A stretch of 64,000 bases of DNA, taken from contig UPYK01000008.1 of the NCBI GenBank assembly GCA_900538545.1, forward strand, positions 1 to 64,000, read 5' to 3'. Each line of letters opens with the position of its first letter. Positions within the stretch are counted from its first letter, which is position 1. A program made the translations under genes and the position numbers. The notes below the pieces were generated by a model that saw nothing but the letters and a program-made list of their open reading frames with translations, did no database searches and was not told where the DNA came from. Shown here one piece after another: positions 32,578 through 41,412 of this stretch. The stretch is from an uncultured Eggerthella sp. (GTDB lineage Bacteria; Actinomycetota; Coriobacteriia; Coriobacteriales; Eggerthellaceae).

Positions 32578-35017
32578 GGTAATAACCATCACCTGGAGCA
32601 AGCAGCGAACTGGAGAAGGGATCGCCCTCAACGAACGCACGCGGCCATTTGAAGTGCAGATAAGCGCGCTCCTGCTCAAGGCGGATGCGACGCGCATCGG
32701 AAAGATGGTCATCCTTGATCTTGTTCTTGAAGTGATAGAGCTCGACCTCGGGATCGAACACGACGAAATAGCCCGCCTTGATGACGCGCAAGCAAAAATC
32801 GGTGTCACCGAAATCAAGCTTGAAGCGATCGTCATAGCCACCTACTTCATCAAGCACGCTCCGGCGGATGAACTGGCATGCGCTCGAAACGGCAGAAACA
32901 TCGTTCGTGCAGGCGAGACGCTTCAGATAGCCAGGCGCCGTACGGGGCAGATCGGTACCGATGGTCGTTGCACCACGCGCCGAACCCACCGTGATCCCTG
33001 CCTCTGAAACCGTGTCGTCGGAAAGCAGGAGCTTGGCACCCACCACACCCACTTCAGAACGTGTGCACATGCCGATCCAACGTTCGAGCGCGCCTTCGGT
33101 CTCGAATTCGACCGCCCCATCGAGCAGCAGCACATAGTCGCTCTCGTGCGCCTCGAGCGCTTGCGCGATGCAAGCAGCATAGCCGCTTCGTTCGGTGATG
33201 CGAATGAGATCGACCTCTTCGTGCTTGCCTTGAATGCGCCCATAGGTCGAGAACGTCTCGAGCGAAGTGCTCGCATTGTCAACGATGCACACCTGCAGGT
33301 TATCGTAGGGGCTCTTCTCGAACAGGCTCTCGATGCATGATTCCAAAAGATAGGGCTGTTCACGATTGACCACGATGACCAGAACAGAAGGAAGCTCAGC
33401 GGGCAGCGCATAATTCAAACGGTAGAGCTCTTCGTGAATATCGGAAAGAACGGTTGCTTCGATACCACGGCGCTTCAGGTGGTTCGCTACCGCGCGACGT
33501 CCGCCACGGAAGTCTTCTTCATGCGCCTCGATGCGCGCCTGGTTCTCACCTGCCGCTTCGCGCGGCGCACGCGCCACATGGTAGAGGATCTGGTCGATAC
33601 GCTCGATGCTCCCCGTCGTCTCGATCGCCTTGAACAGCAGGTCGTAGACGAGCGCTTCGCGTACGAACCCCGCCGATTCCTGCAGCTGATCGAGCAATTC
33701 CCGCTCGAAGAAGATGAGCGGTCCTGCATAGTTATGGGACAGGAGCAGATCGGGCGAATAGAGCGGCTTGCAGGCAAGTTCGCACAGCATGCCATTCGCA
33801 TCGAGCACGTCGTGATGCGCATAGAGAACACGCGCAGGAGCCTCATCTTCGAGAACGCGACGCTCGTTGATGCGACGCACCACCTCGAAGAGCGCTTCGG
33901 GAGCGAGCATGATATCAGGCTCGAGCAGCGCGCAATACGAGCCCTTCGCCTCGGCAAGCCCCGCGGCGAACATCTCGTCGGCGCCAAGCGCCTCATCGAC
34001 CTTCACGCGCGTGAGCGCGCAGGCTCCCCCCTGTTCAAGCCCGAGCGCGGCGAATTCGGCATCGCCATAGTAGCGATCGACCACGATGGCCTCGAACACA
34101 TTGTAGGTCTGAGCAGCGAGCGCCGTCAGGCAGCGCGCGAGCAACTCCGCTTCCTTTTGCACAAGGGGGATGACCAGCGAAATGAGCGGCTCGTAGGTAA
34201 AGGTCGTTCGGCGCTGCTCTGCGAGATCGGCGAGCGTGGCGCTATGCAGCAGATACCACGCATCGTAAGCAGGATCGTGCGCCGCATCGACGGTTCGCTC
34301 GAAGAAGCGTGCCCGCAAAGGCTCGTAGCTCTCGTCGCAGAACATGGCGAACCCGCCCGGCACCACATCGAGCGCATCGCTGGCGAACACGCAGAAATCC
34401 TTATCGTCTCGCGGGACGCGCACGGAAAACCCAACGTTGATCCGATTCTCATCGCCAAAGCGGCGCGCAGGCTTGATCTCCTCGAAAAGCGGATAGACGG
34501 GCAGCTCTCGTTCCTTGCCATGTGCATCGAGGAAGCGGATCGCCACATCCGCGCCTTCGATCTGCGGAAGGTCGATGAGCATCTTCACTACGATCTCGTC
34601 CTTGTCATCGACCGCTGCGATGAAGGAGGTGTGCATGCGATCGGAATAGTATTCGCGCTCGATATCGAACATCTGCGCAATGAGCTCGTTCTTCACCACC
34701 GAATTGATGCGCGTGCGCCACGTGAGCATATTCGTCTCGATCGTAAGGTGCGCACGCCCGAGCGGCGCATCGGCACCGCGGTATTCGTTGAATTCGAGCA
34801 TGATCTCGCGCTCATCGAAATGCGGCACGATGATCACGAAGTTCGCCGCCGACTGCCCATCGAGCGGATCGAAAGGAAGGAGATGCGCCGGGATCTCGGT
34901 GCCATCTTTCAGGTGCGCTTCAAGCGTGACGATCGAATCAGCCGAAAGGCGCTCGATAGCGATCTGCGCATAGATCTTGCCATCGCCTTGGCACATGGAT
35001 TCAAGACGGACGTTCAT
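32564..35017 (-). CDS. Two-domain family 2 glycosyltransferase
   Basis: An 817-residue cytoplasmic protein without a clear membrane segment. Residues 1-265 form a non-catalytic beta-rich domain. Two GT-A folds follow: one near 280-530 (PLISLVIPLVQKEAELLARCLTALAAQTY) and one near 545-800 (PSVLVIVVNREQPYLLESCIESL, LLLDGAVEFETEG as the DxD-like element, LDFGDTDFCLRVIKAG). The pattern resembles rhamnosyl- or galactofuranosyl-transferases of cell-surface polysaccharide. It lies 2 bp after its paralogue. Confidence 0.85.
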   Translation of the reverse strand: MNVRLESMCQGDGKIYAQIAIERLSADSIVTLEAHLKDGTEIPAHLLPFDPLDGQSAANFVIIVPHFDEREIMLEFNEYRGADAPLGRAHLTIETNMLTWRTRINSVVKNELIAQMFDIEREYYSDRMHTSFIAAVDDKDEIVVKMLIDLPQIEGADVAIRFLDAHGKERELPVYPLFEEIKPARRFGDENRINVGFSVRVPRDDKDFCVFASDALDVVPGGFAMFCDESYEPLRARFFERTVDAAHDPAYDAWYLLHSATLADLAEQRRTTFTYEPLISLVIPLVQKEAELLARCLTALAAQTYNVFEAIVVDRYYGDAEFAALGLEQGGACALTRVKVDEALGADEMFAAGLAEAKGSYCALLEPDIMLAPEALFEVVRRINERRVLEDEAPARVLYAHHDVLDANGMLCELACKPLYSPDLLLSHNYAGPLIFFERELLDQLQESAGFVREALVYDLLFKAIETTGSIERIDQILYHVARAPREAAGENQARIEAHEEDFRGGRRAVANHLKRRGIEATVLSDIHEELYRLNYALPAELPSVLVIVVNREQPYLLESCIESLFEKSPYDNLQVCIVDNASTSLETFSTYGRIQGKHEEVDLIRITERSGYAACIAQALEAHESDYVLLLDGAVEFETEGALERWIGMCTRSEVGVVGAKLLLSDDTVSEAGITVGSARGATTIGTDLPRTAPGYLKRLACTNDVSAVSSACQFIRRSVLDEVGGYDDRFKLDFGDTDFCLRVIKAGYFVVFDPEVELYHFKNKIKDDHLSDARRIRLEQERAYLHFKWPRAFVEGDPFSSSLLAPGDGYYQLYR

Positions 35018-35019
35018 CT

Positions 35020-37524
35020 TCAGTCTTTCCTCAGCGCGAAATAGGGGTTGTTCGGATCGAGATTGGGGTTATAGAAGCCATCGCCCTTAACGAAGTAATC
35101 GGGCCAGAGGTACTGGATGAGCGCCGCCTCGCGCGTACGCTTGATCAAGAAGGCCTGCGAATAGTTGCGCATACGATTGACCGAGCGCGAATGCGTAAGC
35201 TTCACATACGGCGTATAGACCGTATAGAATCCCAGCTCACGCGCCTTCAAGCAAAAATCGACATCGGAATAAGCAAGCGAGAAGTCTTCCGTGAAGCCAC
35301 CCACCTGGTCGAAGACTTCCTTCGAGATGAACATGCACTCACCTGCCACTGCAGAGACATTGCGCGAGACCGCACAACGGTCGAGATACCCATTCCAATC
35401 GGAGAGCATGTAGCGCGAGATGGGCGTGATGACATGTTCGCCTCCCACCACCAGACCGGCGTGTTCGATGGTGGCATCCAAATAGAGCTTCTGCGGACCC
35501 ACGATCCCCACTTGTTCGTCTTGGAAATATCCGAGCATCGTCTGGAGCGCGTCAGGCGTGAGGATGCGCGTGTCGTCGGTGATGAAGAAATAATACGCGC
35601 TCGAAAGCTGCTCGACCGCAAAATTCGCCAGGCGCGCATGGTTGAAGACTCCGTCGTAGTGCAGCGTCCTGAAGGTCGAAAAACGTTCGCGCAAGCGCGC
35701 AAGGGTGTCCTTGACGTGAGCGTCGAGCTTCCCGACTTCGACCACCACGACTTCGAAATTGTCGTAGCTGATCTGCTGATAGAGGCTCGTTACGCAGCGT
35801 TCGATCACATCAGCATTGTTCACGGTGTTTAGAACGATCGAAACCTTCGGTGTTTCAGTGAGCACATGGCGAATGCGGTAGCAAAACGGAATATCCAGGC
35901 TCAGGACCTCGGCGCTTATCCCCACGCGCTTGCAGTGAGCCACGAGCGCCTTGCGACCCGCTTCCTGATCTTCGGGAGAATGCAACTGGTACTCGTACAT
36001 CTCGGAAGCGAAGCGACGATGGCACAGCACGCGCGAGATATGACAAACGCGCTGCGCCTGTTCACAAGCGCGCAGATTCAGATCGTAAGCGAGCGCTCCT
36101 TCGAAGGCGGGGTCGAGCAGCCCGATGCGTTCGAGCAATTCAACGCCATAGATCACGAAGTTGCCCAAATAGTTGAACGAACGGAGCAGTTCGGGCGAAT
36201 ACGCGCTGCGCAAGATCGGATGCGAATGATATCCCTGCACGTTCACCGTATCGGAATCGCAGTAGATGAGCTCGCAGGTAGGGAACGCATTGATCGTGCG
36301 CACGCATTCGAAAAGCGCATTGGGTGCGAGCAGATCATGCGCGAAGAGCGAGCCGATGTAGCTGCCTTCCGCTGCGTAGAATGCGGCGTTGATCTTCTCG
36401 GGGCGCGAAAGCGCGGGATCCACATCCACGAGATACATGCGATCGTCCTGGAACACTTCAAGAAGTGAGGAAACGAACGAATCGTCGCCATCCAGATCGA
36501 CGAAGATCAGTTCCCATTTGCTATAGCTTTGCGTACGGAACGCATTCATCACGTCGTGGATCTGGTGGTGTTGGGCATGATCGAGCACGCACACGATGCT
36601 GATGAGCGGCTCGACCTTGAAGCGAACGGAGACCTGCTCGAAGAGCGTTGGGAGGTCGGCGCGCTGATGGGTGCGATACCATTCGTCGTAAGCAGGATCG
36701 TTATAGGCAGTCCTCGTCTGTTCGGCGAATTCTTCGAGCAGCGCATGCGCGCCCTTTTCGCTCAGTACCTCAAACCCCGGCGCGATCGTACCGGCGGTAT
36801 CGGTGGCACAAACGCACATTTCGCCAATTGCCTTAGGGAGTGAGATGGACAGCTCCAAGTTGCGACGCTCGAGGGAGCCGAAATCGGATGCATGGGTAAC
36901 GCTGTCCTCGATCACGTTGAAGTATGGCTCGAACGGTCGGCCTTCGCCATCAAGGAAATCAAAGGCGATATCGCTCTCTTCGTGATAGGGCATATCGAGC
37001 GCCGCACTCACCAGAAGGCGATCGCCCATATCGAGCGCGCGCTTGAACGAGATCTGGATGCGGTCATGGATGAAGCGCTTGCTCAATTGCTCGAGCGCTT
37101 CGCTCTGGAACGCACCGCGGCGAATATCGAGACGATTGCGCCAGCGAAAGGCATCCATCTCAAGGCCGTTGACGCAAAACGATTGCGTCTTCCCCTCGGG
37201 CGTGATCGCGCGGAACTCGAGCACCCAGCGCTTCACATTGAGCCAGGGAAGCACCACCACGAAGAACCTCAGTGCAGGTGAATTCTTCGCGTGCGCGCTC
37301 GCAAGCAAATCATCGCGCACTGCAAGCGCGGTGTCGTAGAGCGCGAACTCCATGGCGAGCACGTCGTCTTCATCGACGAAAGGAAACACATCGCAGGGGA
37401 TGCGCACGCCGTTTTCCGTTGAAGCTGAAAGCACCACGGGCAGGCCTTTATCGTAGTCGGTGATCTCGGAGAGGATGTAGGCTTTATCACCCGAACGACG
37501 CATGATCTTGAACGTGACGTTCAT
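35020..37524 (-). CDS. Two-domain family 2 glycosyltransferase (paralogue)
   Basis: An 834-residue protein with the same plan as the next gene: N-terminal beta-rich section (1-280), GT-A domain one (LISIVCVLDHAQHHQIHDVM) and GT-A domain two (PKVSIVLNTVNNADVIERCV, YYFFITDDTRILTPDALQ, FSLAYSDVDFCLKARELG). TDD in the second domain is a plausible metal-binding DxD. GGGGAGAG precedes the ATG. The pair probably builds a repeating disaccharide or acts in sequence on the same surface glycan; GtrA lies upstream in the same direction. Confidence 0.85.
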   Translation of the reverse strand: MNVTFKIMRRSGDKAYILSEITDYDKGLPVVLSASTENGVRIPCDVFPFVDEDDVLAMEFALYDTALAVRDDLLASAHAKNSPALRFFVVVLPWLNVKRWVLEFRAITPEGKTQSFCVNGLEMDAFRWRNRLDIRRGAFQSEALEQLSKRFIHDRIQISFKRALDMGDRLLVSAALDMPYHEESDIAFDFLDGEGRPFEPYFNVIEDSVTHASDFGSLERRNLELSISLPKAIGEMCVCATDTAGTIAPGFEVLSEKGAHALLEEFAEQTRTAYNDPAYDEWYRTHQRADLPTLFEQVSVRFKVEPLISIVCVLDHAQHHQIHDVMNAFRTQSYSKWELIFVDLDGDDSFVSSLLEVFQDDRMYLVDVDPALSRPEKINAAFYAAEGSYIGSLFAHDLLAPNALFECVRTINAFPTCELIYCDSDTVNVQGYHSHPILRSAYSPELLRSFNYLGNFVIYGVELLERIGLLDPAFEGALAYDLNLRACEQAQRVCHISRVLCHRRFASEMYEYQLHSPEDQEAGRKALVAHCKRVGISAEVLSLDIPFCYRIRHVLTETPKVSIVLNTVNNADVIERCVTSLYQQISYDNFEVVVVEVGKLDAHVKDTLARLRERFSTFRTLHYDGVFNHARLANFAVEQLSSAYYFFITDDTRILTPDALQTMLGYFQDEQVGIVGPQKLYLDATIEHAGLVVGGEHVITPISRYMLSDWNGYLDRCAVSRNVSAVAGECMFISKEVFDQVGGFTEDFSLAYSDVDFCLKARELGFYTVYTPYVKLTHSRSVNRMRNYSQAFLIKRTREAALIQYLWPDYFVKGDGFYNPNLDPNNPYFALRKD

Positions 37525-37584
37525 GCTCTCCCCTTCCTTCGCTCACCCTTGCGCACTGCTTGATTCTACTTTAGTGCTTTTGCA

Positions 37585-37971
37585 TCAATGCTTCTCTAAG
37601 AAGATCTTTCGCGTGACAAAATTCCAAATAGCCACCAAAACTGTCACGATGACTTTCGCGATACGGTAGTCGATGAACCAAACGCTTACGAACAGCCACA
37701 TGAAGAGGTCGTTCAGAATGAGCCCGATGATGGAGAGCACGACAAAGATGATGAATTCGCGATGCCGGGACATGTCGTCGCGCCGTTCGAACACGTAGCG
37801 CATCGATGCGACATAATTGAACACGACCGAAACCGTGAAGGAGATGGTGTTAGAGATAAGATAGGGGACGCCGAAGAACTCGGTGAGCGCCACCATGAGC
37901 CCGTAGTCGATCAGAAACGCGATCACGCCCACGATGCCGAACTTCATGAATTGCGCGATGAGCTTTTTCAC
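37585..37971 (-). CDS. GtrA family membrane protein
   Basis: The 128-residue protein has four predicted membrane helices and the GtrA pattern FMKFGIVGVIAFLIDYGLMVALTEFF, YLISNTISFTVSVVFNYVASMRYVF and IWNFVTRKIFLE. GtrA proteins help flip or supply lipid-linked sugars for cell-surface glycosylation. The start GTG 37971 has only a weak site; ATG eight codons later is possible. It precedes the two glycosyltransferases on the minus strand. Confidence 0.9.
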   Translation of the reverse strand: MKKLIAQFMKFGIVGVIAFLIDYGLMVALTEFFGVPYLISNTISFTVSVVFNYVASMRYVFERRDDMSRHREFIIFVVLSIIGLILNDLFMWLFVSVWFIDYRIAKVIVTVLVAIWNFVTRKIFLEKH

Positions 37972-38060
37972 ACAAGGGCTTTCGGTGCAAGTCTCCGGAG
38001 ATAAACAAAAACGGAATGCGTGAGTCTTACAAAACGATCCATTTCAATTCAGTTTGTGCG

Positions 38061-38104
38061 AAAACCCGCCCGAGCGTACTTCGTTACGCGAGGAAGAAGG
38101 GTTT
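38061..38104 (-). terminator. Candidate terminator after tRNA-Glu
   Basis: On the minus strand AAACCC and GGGTTTT flank an inner hairpin CGCGTA-ACGAAG-TACGCT, followed by TTTTCG. It begins about 20 nt after the tRNA 3' end. Confidence 0.5.
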
Positions 38105-38124
38105 GGAGCGCAAAATGAAAGAAA

Positions 38125-38199
38125 TGGTGCCCCCAACGGGAATTGAACCCGTGTTTCCGCCTTGAAAGGGCGGCGTCCTGACCGCTAGACGATGGGGAC
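38125..38199 (-). tRNA. tRNA-Glu (anticodon UUC)
   Basis: On the minus strand the 75-nt sequence starts GTCCCCATCGTCTAGCGGTC, has the anticodon loop CTTTCAA (UUC) closed by GCC/GGC, the T arm CGGGTTCAATTCCCG and acceptor TGGGGGC, discriminator A, with CCA encoded. All four arms pair well. Confidence 0.97.
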
Positions 38200-38226
38200 G
38201 ACTCCACTGCAAAACACAGCTTGGTT

Positions 38227-38255
38227 ATTATCACAAAGCTTTCTTTATTTTGCAA
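38227..38255 (-). promoter_or_regulatory. Promoter of tRNA-Glu
   Basis: On the minus strand TTGCAA (38255-38250), 17 bp, GATAAT (38232-38227), about 28 bp before the tRNA 5' end. Confidence 0.65.
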
Positions 38256-38404
38256 GGGAAAATCGGCAACGGTTTTCGTATGCGAATCGCGCTCCTGTCG
38301 CAGGAGAATCAGCCCCTTCCCCCGAACGTTAAAGTACAGCACCAAGTTTGCACCGTAGAGTAGACAGCGTAGTCTTTTATTTCAGTTTCGCAGGAACGAG
38401 AGGC

Positions 38405-38731
38405 ATGAGAATAGCAGTAGCCAGTGAAGGTTTGGACGTGAGCAAACATTTCAGCTCATGCACCAACTTCAATTTCTACAAAGTAGAAAATAACGAACTG
38501 GTCGACTCGCGTAATCTACCGAGCCAAGAACACTTATGTGGATCGCAAGCTAACTTCTTGCGCCAGATCGAAGTGCGCGTTCTCATCTGTGGAACCATCT
38601 CCGAGCGCGATATCGAGATCATGAACAAAGCCGGCATCACGGTAGTTACCGGCGCCTCAGGCCGTGCGCTCAAAGCCGCCGATGCCTATCTCCATGACGG
38701 CCTCCCCAGCTGCGCCGTCTGCACCGCATAA
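38405..38731 (+). CDS. NifX/NifB-type dinitrogenase iron-molybdenum cofactor family protein
   Basis: The start is ATG 38405 (MRIAVASEGLDVSKHFSS), preceded by AGGAACGAGAGG. The 108-residue protein is a small ribonuclease-H-like iron-sulfur cofactor-binding domain seen in NifX, NafY and stand-alone MTH1175-type proteins. It has Cys in SSCTNF, HLCGSQ, LICGTI and the C-terminal LPSCAVCTA. No nitrogenase genes are present, so this is a generic Fe-S or metal cofactor carrier. A dispersed palindromic repeat follows its stop codon. Confidence 0.88.
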   Translation: MRIAVASEGLDVSKHFSSCTNFNFYKVENNELVDSRNLPSQEHLCGSQANFLRQIEVRVLICGTISERDIEIMNKAGITVVTGASGRALKAADAYLHDGLPSCAVCTA

Positions 38732-38735
38732 AAAA

Positions 38736-38762
38736 GGTGACAAACTACCCGGTCGTTCGACA
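38736..38762 (+). repeat. Dispersed 3'-end palindromic repeat, copy A
   Basis: Starts 4 nt after the stop of the NifX-like gene with GGTGACAAACTACCCGG and continues TCGTTCGACA. These 27 bases are identical to the copy after thyX (62147-62121, minus strand). The second half is an imperfect inverted copy of the first (11 of 14 pairs). Confidence 0.85.
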
Positions 38763-38787
38763 CCTGCGCAGGGAACTGTTGCATACA

Positions 38788-38823
38788 AAAAGAGGTGCTG
38801 GCTTTGCGGCCAGCACCTCTTTT
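38788..38823. terminator. Bidirectional intrinsic terminator
   Basis: A perfect 15-bp stem AAAAGAGGTGCTGGC / GCCAGCACCTCTTTT with a six-base loop TTTGCG. A-rich on the left and T-rich on the right, it can terminate both the plus-strand NifX-like gene and the minus-strand acyl-CoA dehydrogenase. Confidence 0.9.
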
Positions 38824-38863
38824 GAAAAGCACGCTTCAGATGAAGCTCGGTAAGACTACCCTT

Positions 38864-40087
38864 CTAGCCAACCACTGAGAAATGATCATCGAAGAGATAG
38901 GCGATCTTGCCGCCGTGACGTTCGCACTCACGCGCGATCGTGATGCGCTGAACGGTCGGTGCGCCTTCCTCGAGCCACATAGCGCGGCAGTCACGATACA
39001 GACGCTCGGTCGGGCCATACGGGGAATCCTCGAAGTAACCGTCACCGCCGAAGATCTCGAGCATCTCATCGGAGACCAGACGGACCGTGTCGATCGAGAA
39101 GAGCTTGCAGATAGCAGCCTTCTCATCGATGTAGTCGTTGAACGGATCGAAGTCGAAGTCGCGAGCGAAGTCGTAGACCATGGTGCGCAGTGCGTGGATC
39201 ATCATCTGCATGTTCGCGATCTTCATCTTGATCGCCTGGCGCTTGATAATCGGCTTGCCGAAGGTCACACGATCAGCAGCGCGCTTGAGCGAGATCTCGA
39301 GCATGCGCTGTGCCATGCCGAGATTCGACGTTGCGATGTGAACACGAGAGACGGAAAGCGAATGGATGGCAACTTCCATACCCTGACCCACTTCGCCAAG
39401 CAGATACTCAGGACCAAGCTCGACGTTGGTGAACTTGAGACCAGCGTGGCCAGCGCCGCGGCAGCCCATCATGTGAGGCATCGGAACGAGCTCGTAGCCA
39501 GGAGCATCTACCGGTACGAAGAATGCGGAGAGGCGCGTGTCCTTGTCGTCTTCCGGATTGGTGACCGCGATAACGTAGGTGTAATCGGAGCAGTCGGTGT
39601 GAGAGATGAGCCATTTCTCACCGTTCAGGATCCATTTGCCCTTCTCTTCGTCCCACTCTGCCGTGGTGTGAAGGTCTGCACCCGTGCCGCCGGTCTGCTC
39701 GGTGATCGCGAAGTTGCAGTAGATGGTCTTGTCCTGGAACTTGTCCATGAGCTGACCCTTGATCTCGGGCGTGCCGTAATCCTCAAGGATACGCCAGTTC
39801 ATGTCTGCCGCATGATGAAGGTGCATACGCATGCCACCAGGACCACGAGAGAACTCCTCCTGCACACGCAGGATCTCAAGTTCGTCGAGATTCCATCCGC
39901 CGTATTCGGCAGGAAGATAGAAACGATAGAGATCGTTTTCCTTGGCGAGCTCATAGAACTCGTCGGGGAACTTGTTCGTTACTTCGATCTCCTTCTGCAT
40001 CTCTTCGAACGGGCCTTCGACCAGTTCGCGAATCTGCTTGAGATACGCCTCGAACATCTCGTCAGTGATAGTTGCATTTGGATTCAT
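38864..40087 (-). CDS. Acyl-CoA dehydrogenase family flavoprotein
   Basis: The start is ATG 40087 with AGGGGGG upstream; the frame is open 63 bp further without a site. The 407-residue protein has the FAD-binding mid-domain (FAITEQTGGTGADLHTTAEW, GEKWLISHTDCSDYTYVIAV), FGGDGYFEDSPYGPTERLYRD and the catalytic-base region WLEEGAPTVQR. It may oxidise or reduce a CoA ester such as a carnitine-, cinnamoyl- or short-chain acyl-CoA; no electron-transfer flavoprotein or CoA transferase is nearby to decide. Monocistronic, divergent from the T-box. Confidence 0.9.
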   Translation of the reverse strand: MNPNATITDEMFEAYLKQIRELVEGPFEEMQKEIEVTNKFPDEFYELAKENDLYRFYLPAEYGGWNLDELEILRVQEEFSRGPGGMRMHLHHAADMNWRILEDYGTPEIKGQLMDKFQDKTIYCNFAITEQTGGTGADLHTTAEWDEEKGKWILNGEKWLISHTDCSDYTYVIAVTNPEDDKDTRLSAFFVPVDAPGYELVPMPHMMGCRGAGHAGLKFTNVELGPEYLLGEVGQGMEVAIHSLSVSRVHIATSNLGMAQRMLEISLKRAADRVTFGKPIIKRQAIKMKIANMQMMIHALRTMVYDFARDFDFDPFNDYIDEKAAICKLFSIDTVRLVSDEMLEIFGGDGYFEDSPYGPTERLYRDCRAMWLEEGAPTVQRITIARECERHGGKIAYLFDDHFSVVG

Positions 40088-40292
40088 ATATACCCCCCTA
40101 TGCGTCGATTGAATTGCCCCTATTGTGAACCCACCTACGAACGAATACAAATCAGAAAAGCATTGTGAATCAATAGGGCATCAATAGATTTCGTCTATGC
40201 TTTATGTACAGATTGCATTCTCGACTGAATGAATTCATTGAATTTTGACATGATTAAAATGGACAGTTTCGCGAAAAAATCCAAATTTCTTC

Positions 40293-40320
40293 TTGCCAGA
40301 TCGCTTTATTGTGCTAAAGT
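40293..40320 (+). promoter_or_regulatory. Promoter of the T-box/ECF operon
   Basis: TTGCCA (40293-40298), 16 bp, TAAAGT (40315-40320), giving a start near 40327, about 25 nt before T-box Stem I. In the remaining part of the gap up to the acyl-CoA dehydrogenase there are two TTCACAAT direct repeats 40 bp apart (minus strand, 40122-40129 and 40162-40169). Confidence 0.55.
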
Positions 40321-40350
40321 CTCATGCATCAACTGAATACCTTTCAAACC

Positions 40351-40629
40351 GATGAGGCGAAGATCAAGCCATCATGAGCGCTCACAGAGAGCGGGTGGAG
40401 CTGGGAATCCCGCAGAAATGCTGGATGGTAAATGGATCGCCGAGGGAAAGGGGAACGATCGCTTATGCGAAGACATGTGCGATCAAGTATCCGGACCGTG
40501 AGCCTGCGTGAATGGCAGAACATGTGATGGCATGTTCATAAGGGGGTTCCGTTGCCCACGGAATCAATCAAAGGTGGCACCGCAGATCGAAAGACCTGTC
40601 CTTTGCGAATGCAAGGATGGGTCTTTTTT
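40351..40629 (+). promoter_or_regulatory. T-box riboswitch, specifier UGG (tryptophan)
   Basis: Stem I is closed by GGCGA (40356-40360) with TCGCC (40437-40441) and GCCATC (40368-40373) with GATGGT (40424-40429). Between them is the specifier loop: AGATCAA on one side and AAATGGA on the other, giving UGG at 40433-40435, the Trp codon followed by the usual A. The T-box AAAGGTGGCACCGC lies at about 40571-40583, with UGGC in the acceptor bulge, matching discriminator G73 of bacterial tRNA-Trp. A terminator hairpin (AGACC..GGTCT with TCCTTTGC/GCAAGGA) and T6 end at 40629. CAGAGAGCGGG is the conserved AG-rich element. Uncharged tRNA-Trp should permit read-through into the transporter. Confidence 0.92.
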
Positions 40630-40691
40630 ATTGTCGGGAAAAGGTTGAAGTTGTGTGAACTGCCGAAGACGAAATGAAAGGAAGTAACAAA

Positions 40692-41315
40692 ATGGCAGAA
40701 ACGAACAACATCAACACCAATGGCGCAGCACAAGCAACTGCCGCACTCCGCACCCCGCGCGCGCAAAAGCGCGAGGTGACCAAAAAGAACGAGAGCGGCC
40801 TTTCGGTGCGCGATCTCATCTTGATCGCGGTGCTCTTAGCAGCAGGCGCGGTACTCAAGCTCACTGTTTCGAGCTTCTTCAGCTTCGCCGGCATGAAGCC
40901 TAACTTCATCATCGCGATGTATTGCTTGGCGATCATCTTAGTGCGCCCGAAGCTCGGGCAATCCCTGGTCATCGGTCTTCTTGCCGGACTCATCTGCCAG
41001 ATCCCGATGCTCAACGCAACGCCCTGGGTCAACATCCCCTCAGAGATGCTCGGCGCGCTCGCTTGTGGCCTTCTGATCCATGTTCCGATGCGCATCGCAG
41101 GTAAGGTCGACCTCAATCCGCTGGTCACCACCTTCCTTTCGACTGCTGTTTCTGGCTACACCTTTGCGCTCATCGTCGGCGTAGCGCTCAATGGCCTGAG
41201 CCTGCCGGTAACGCTCGTGACCTATGCGGTCATGGTGTTCGGGACGGCAACCGTCAACTGCATCCTCGTCGCGATCCTCACCCTCCCCTTGAAGAAAGTG
41301 CTCAAGCTCCACTAG
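40692..41315 (+). CDS. trpP: TrpP-like ECF transporter S component (tryptophan)
   Basis: The start is ATG 40692, preceded by AAAGGAAG; ATG 40674 has a poor site. The 207-residue protein has a charged N-terminus (1-38) and about six hydrophobic segments, with SFAGMKPNFIIAMYCLAIILV resembling TrpP of Bacillus. The S component binds substrate and docks on the EcfAA'T module encoded next. Tryptophan is inferred from both the similarity and the Trp-specific T-box. The 23-residue low-complexity N-terminus before the first helix is unusual. Confidence 0.88.
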   Translation: MAETNNINTNGAAQATAALRTPRAQKREVTKKNESGLSVRDLILIAVLLAAGAVLKLTVSSFFSFAGMKPNFIIAMYCLAIILVRPKLGQSLVIGLLAGLICQIPMLNATPWVNIPSEMLGALACGLLIHVPMRIAGKVDLNPLVTTFLSTAVSGYTFALIVGVALNGLSLPVTLVTYAVMVFGTATVNCILVAILTLPLKKVLKLH

Positions 41316-41412
41316 ATCGAAGCGTACAGGCGGCGCACGTAGGCAAACCTCGTAAACACTCAAATCTGCACAGGTGCCTGCGTGCTGCCCCCTTGCTCGA
41401 GAGGACCTCATC

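Noticed and set aside
33434..35044. 536-codon plus-strand open frame under the glycosyltransferase
   Set aside because: Codon-mirror shadow of the real minus-strand gene; composition is Arg/Glu/His rich with no start site.
38405..38731. Nitrogenase accessory role for the NifX-like protein
   Set aside because: No nif genes in the window; such stand-alone proteins occur widely in anaerobes.
38882..40168. 428-codon plus-strand open frame opposite the acyl-CoA dehydrogenase
   Set aside because: Mirror frame; no ribosome site and no motif.
40692..41315. Vitamin or metal (NikM/CbiM, biotin) S component
   Set aside because: The sequence resembles TrpP and the leader is a Trp T-box; no cobalamin, thiamine or biotin motif.
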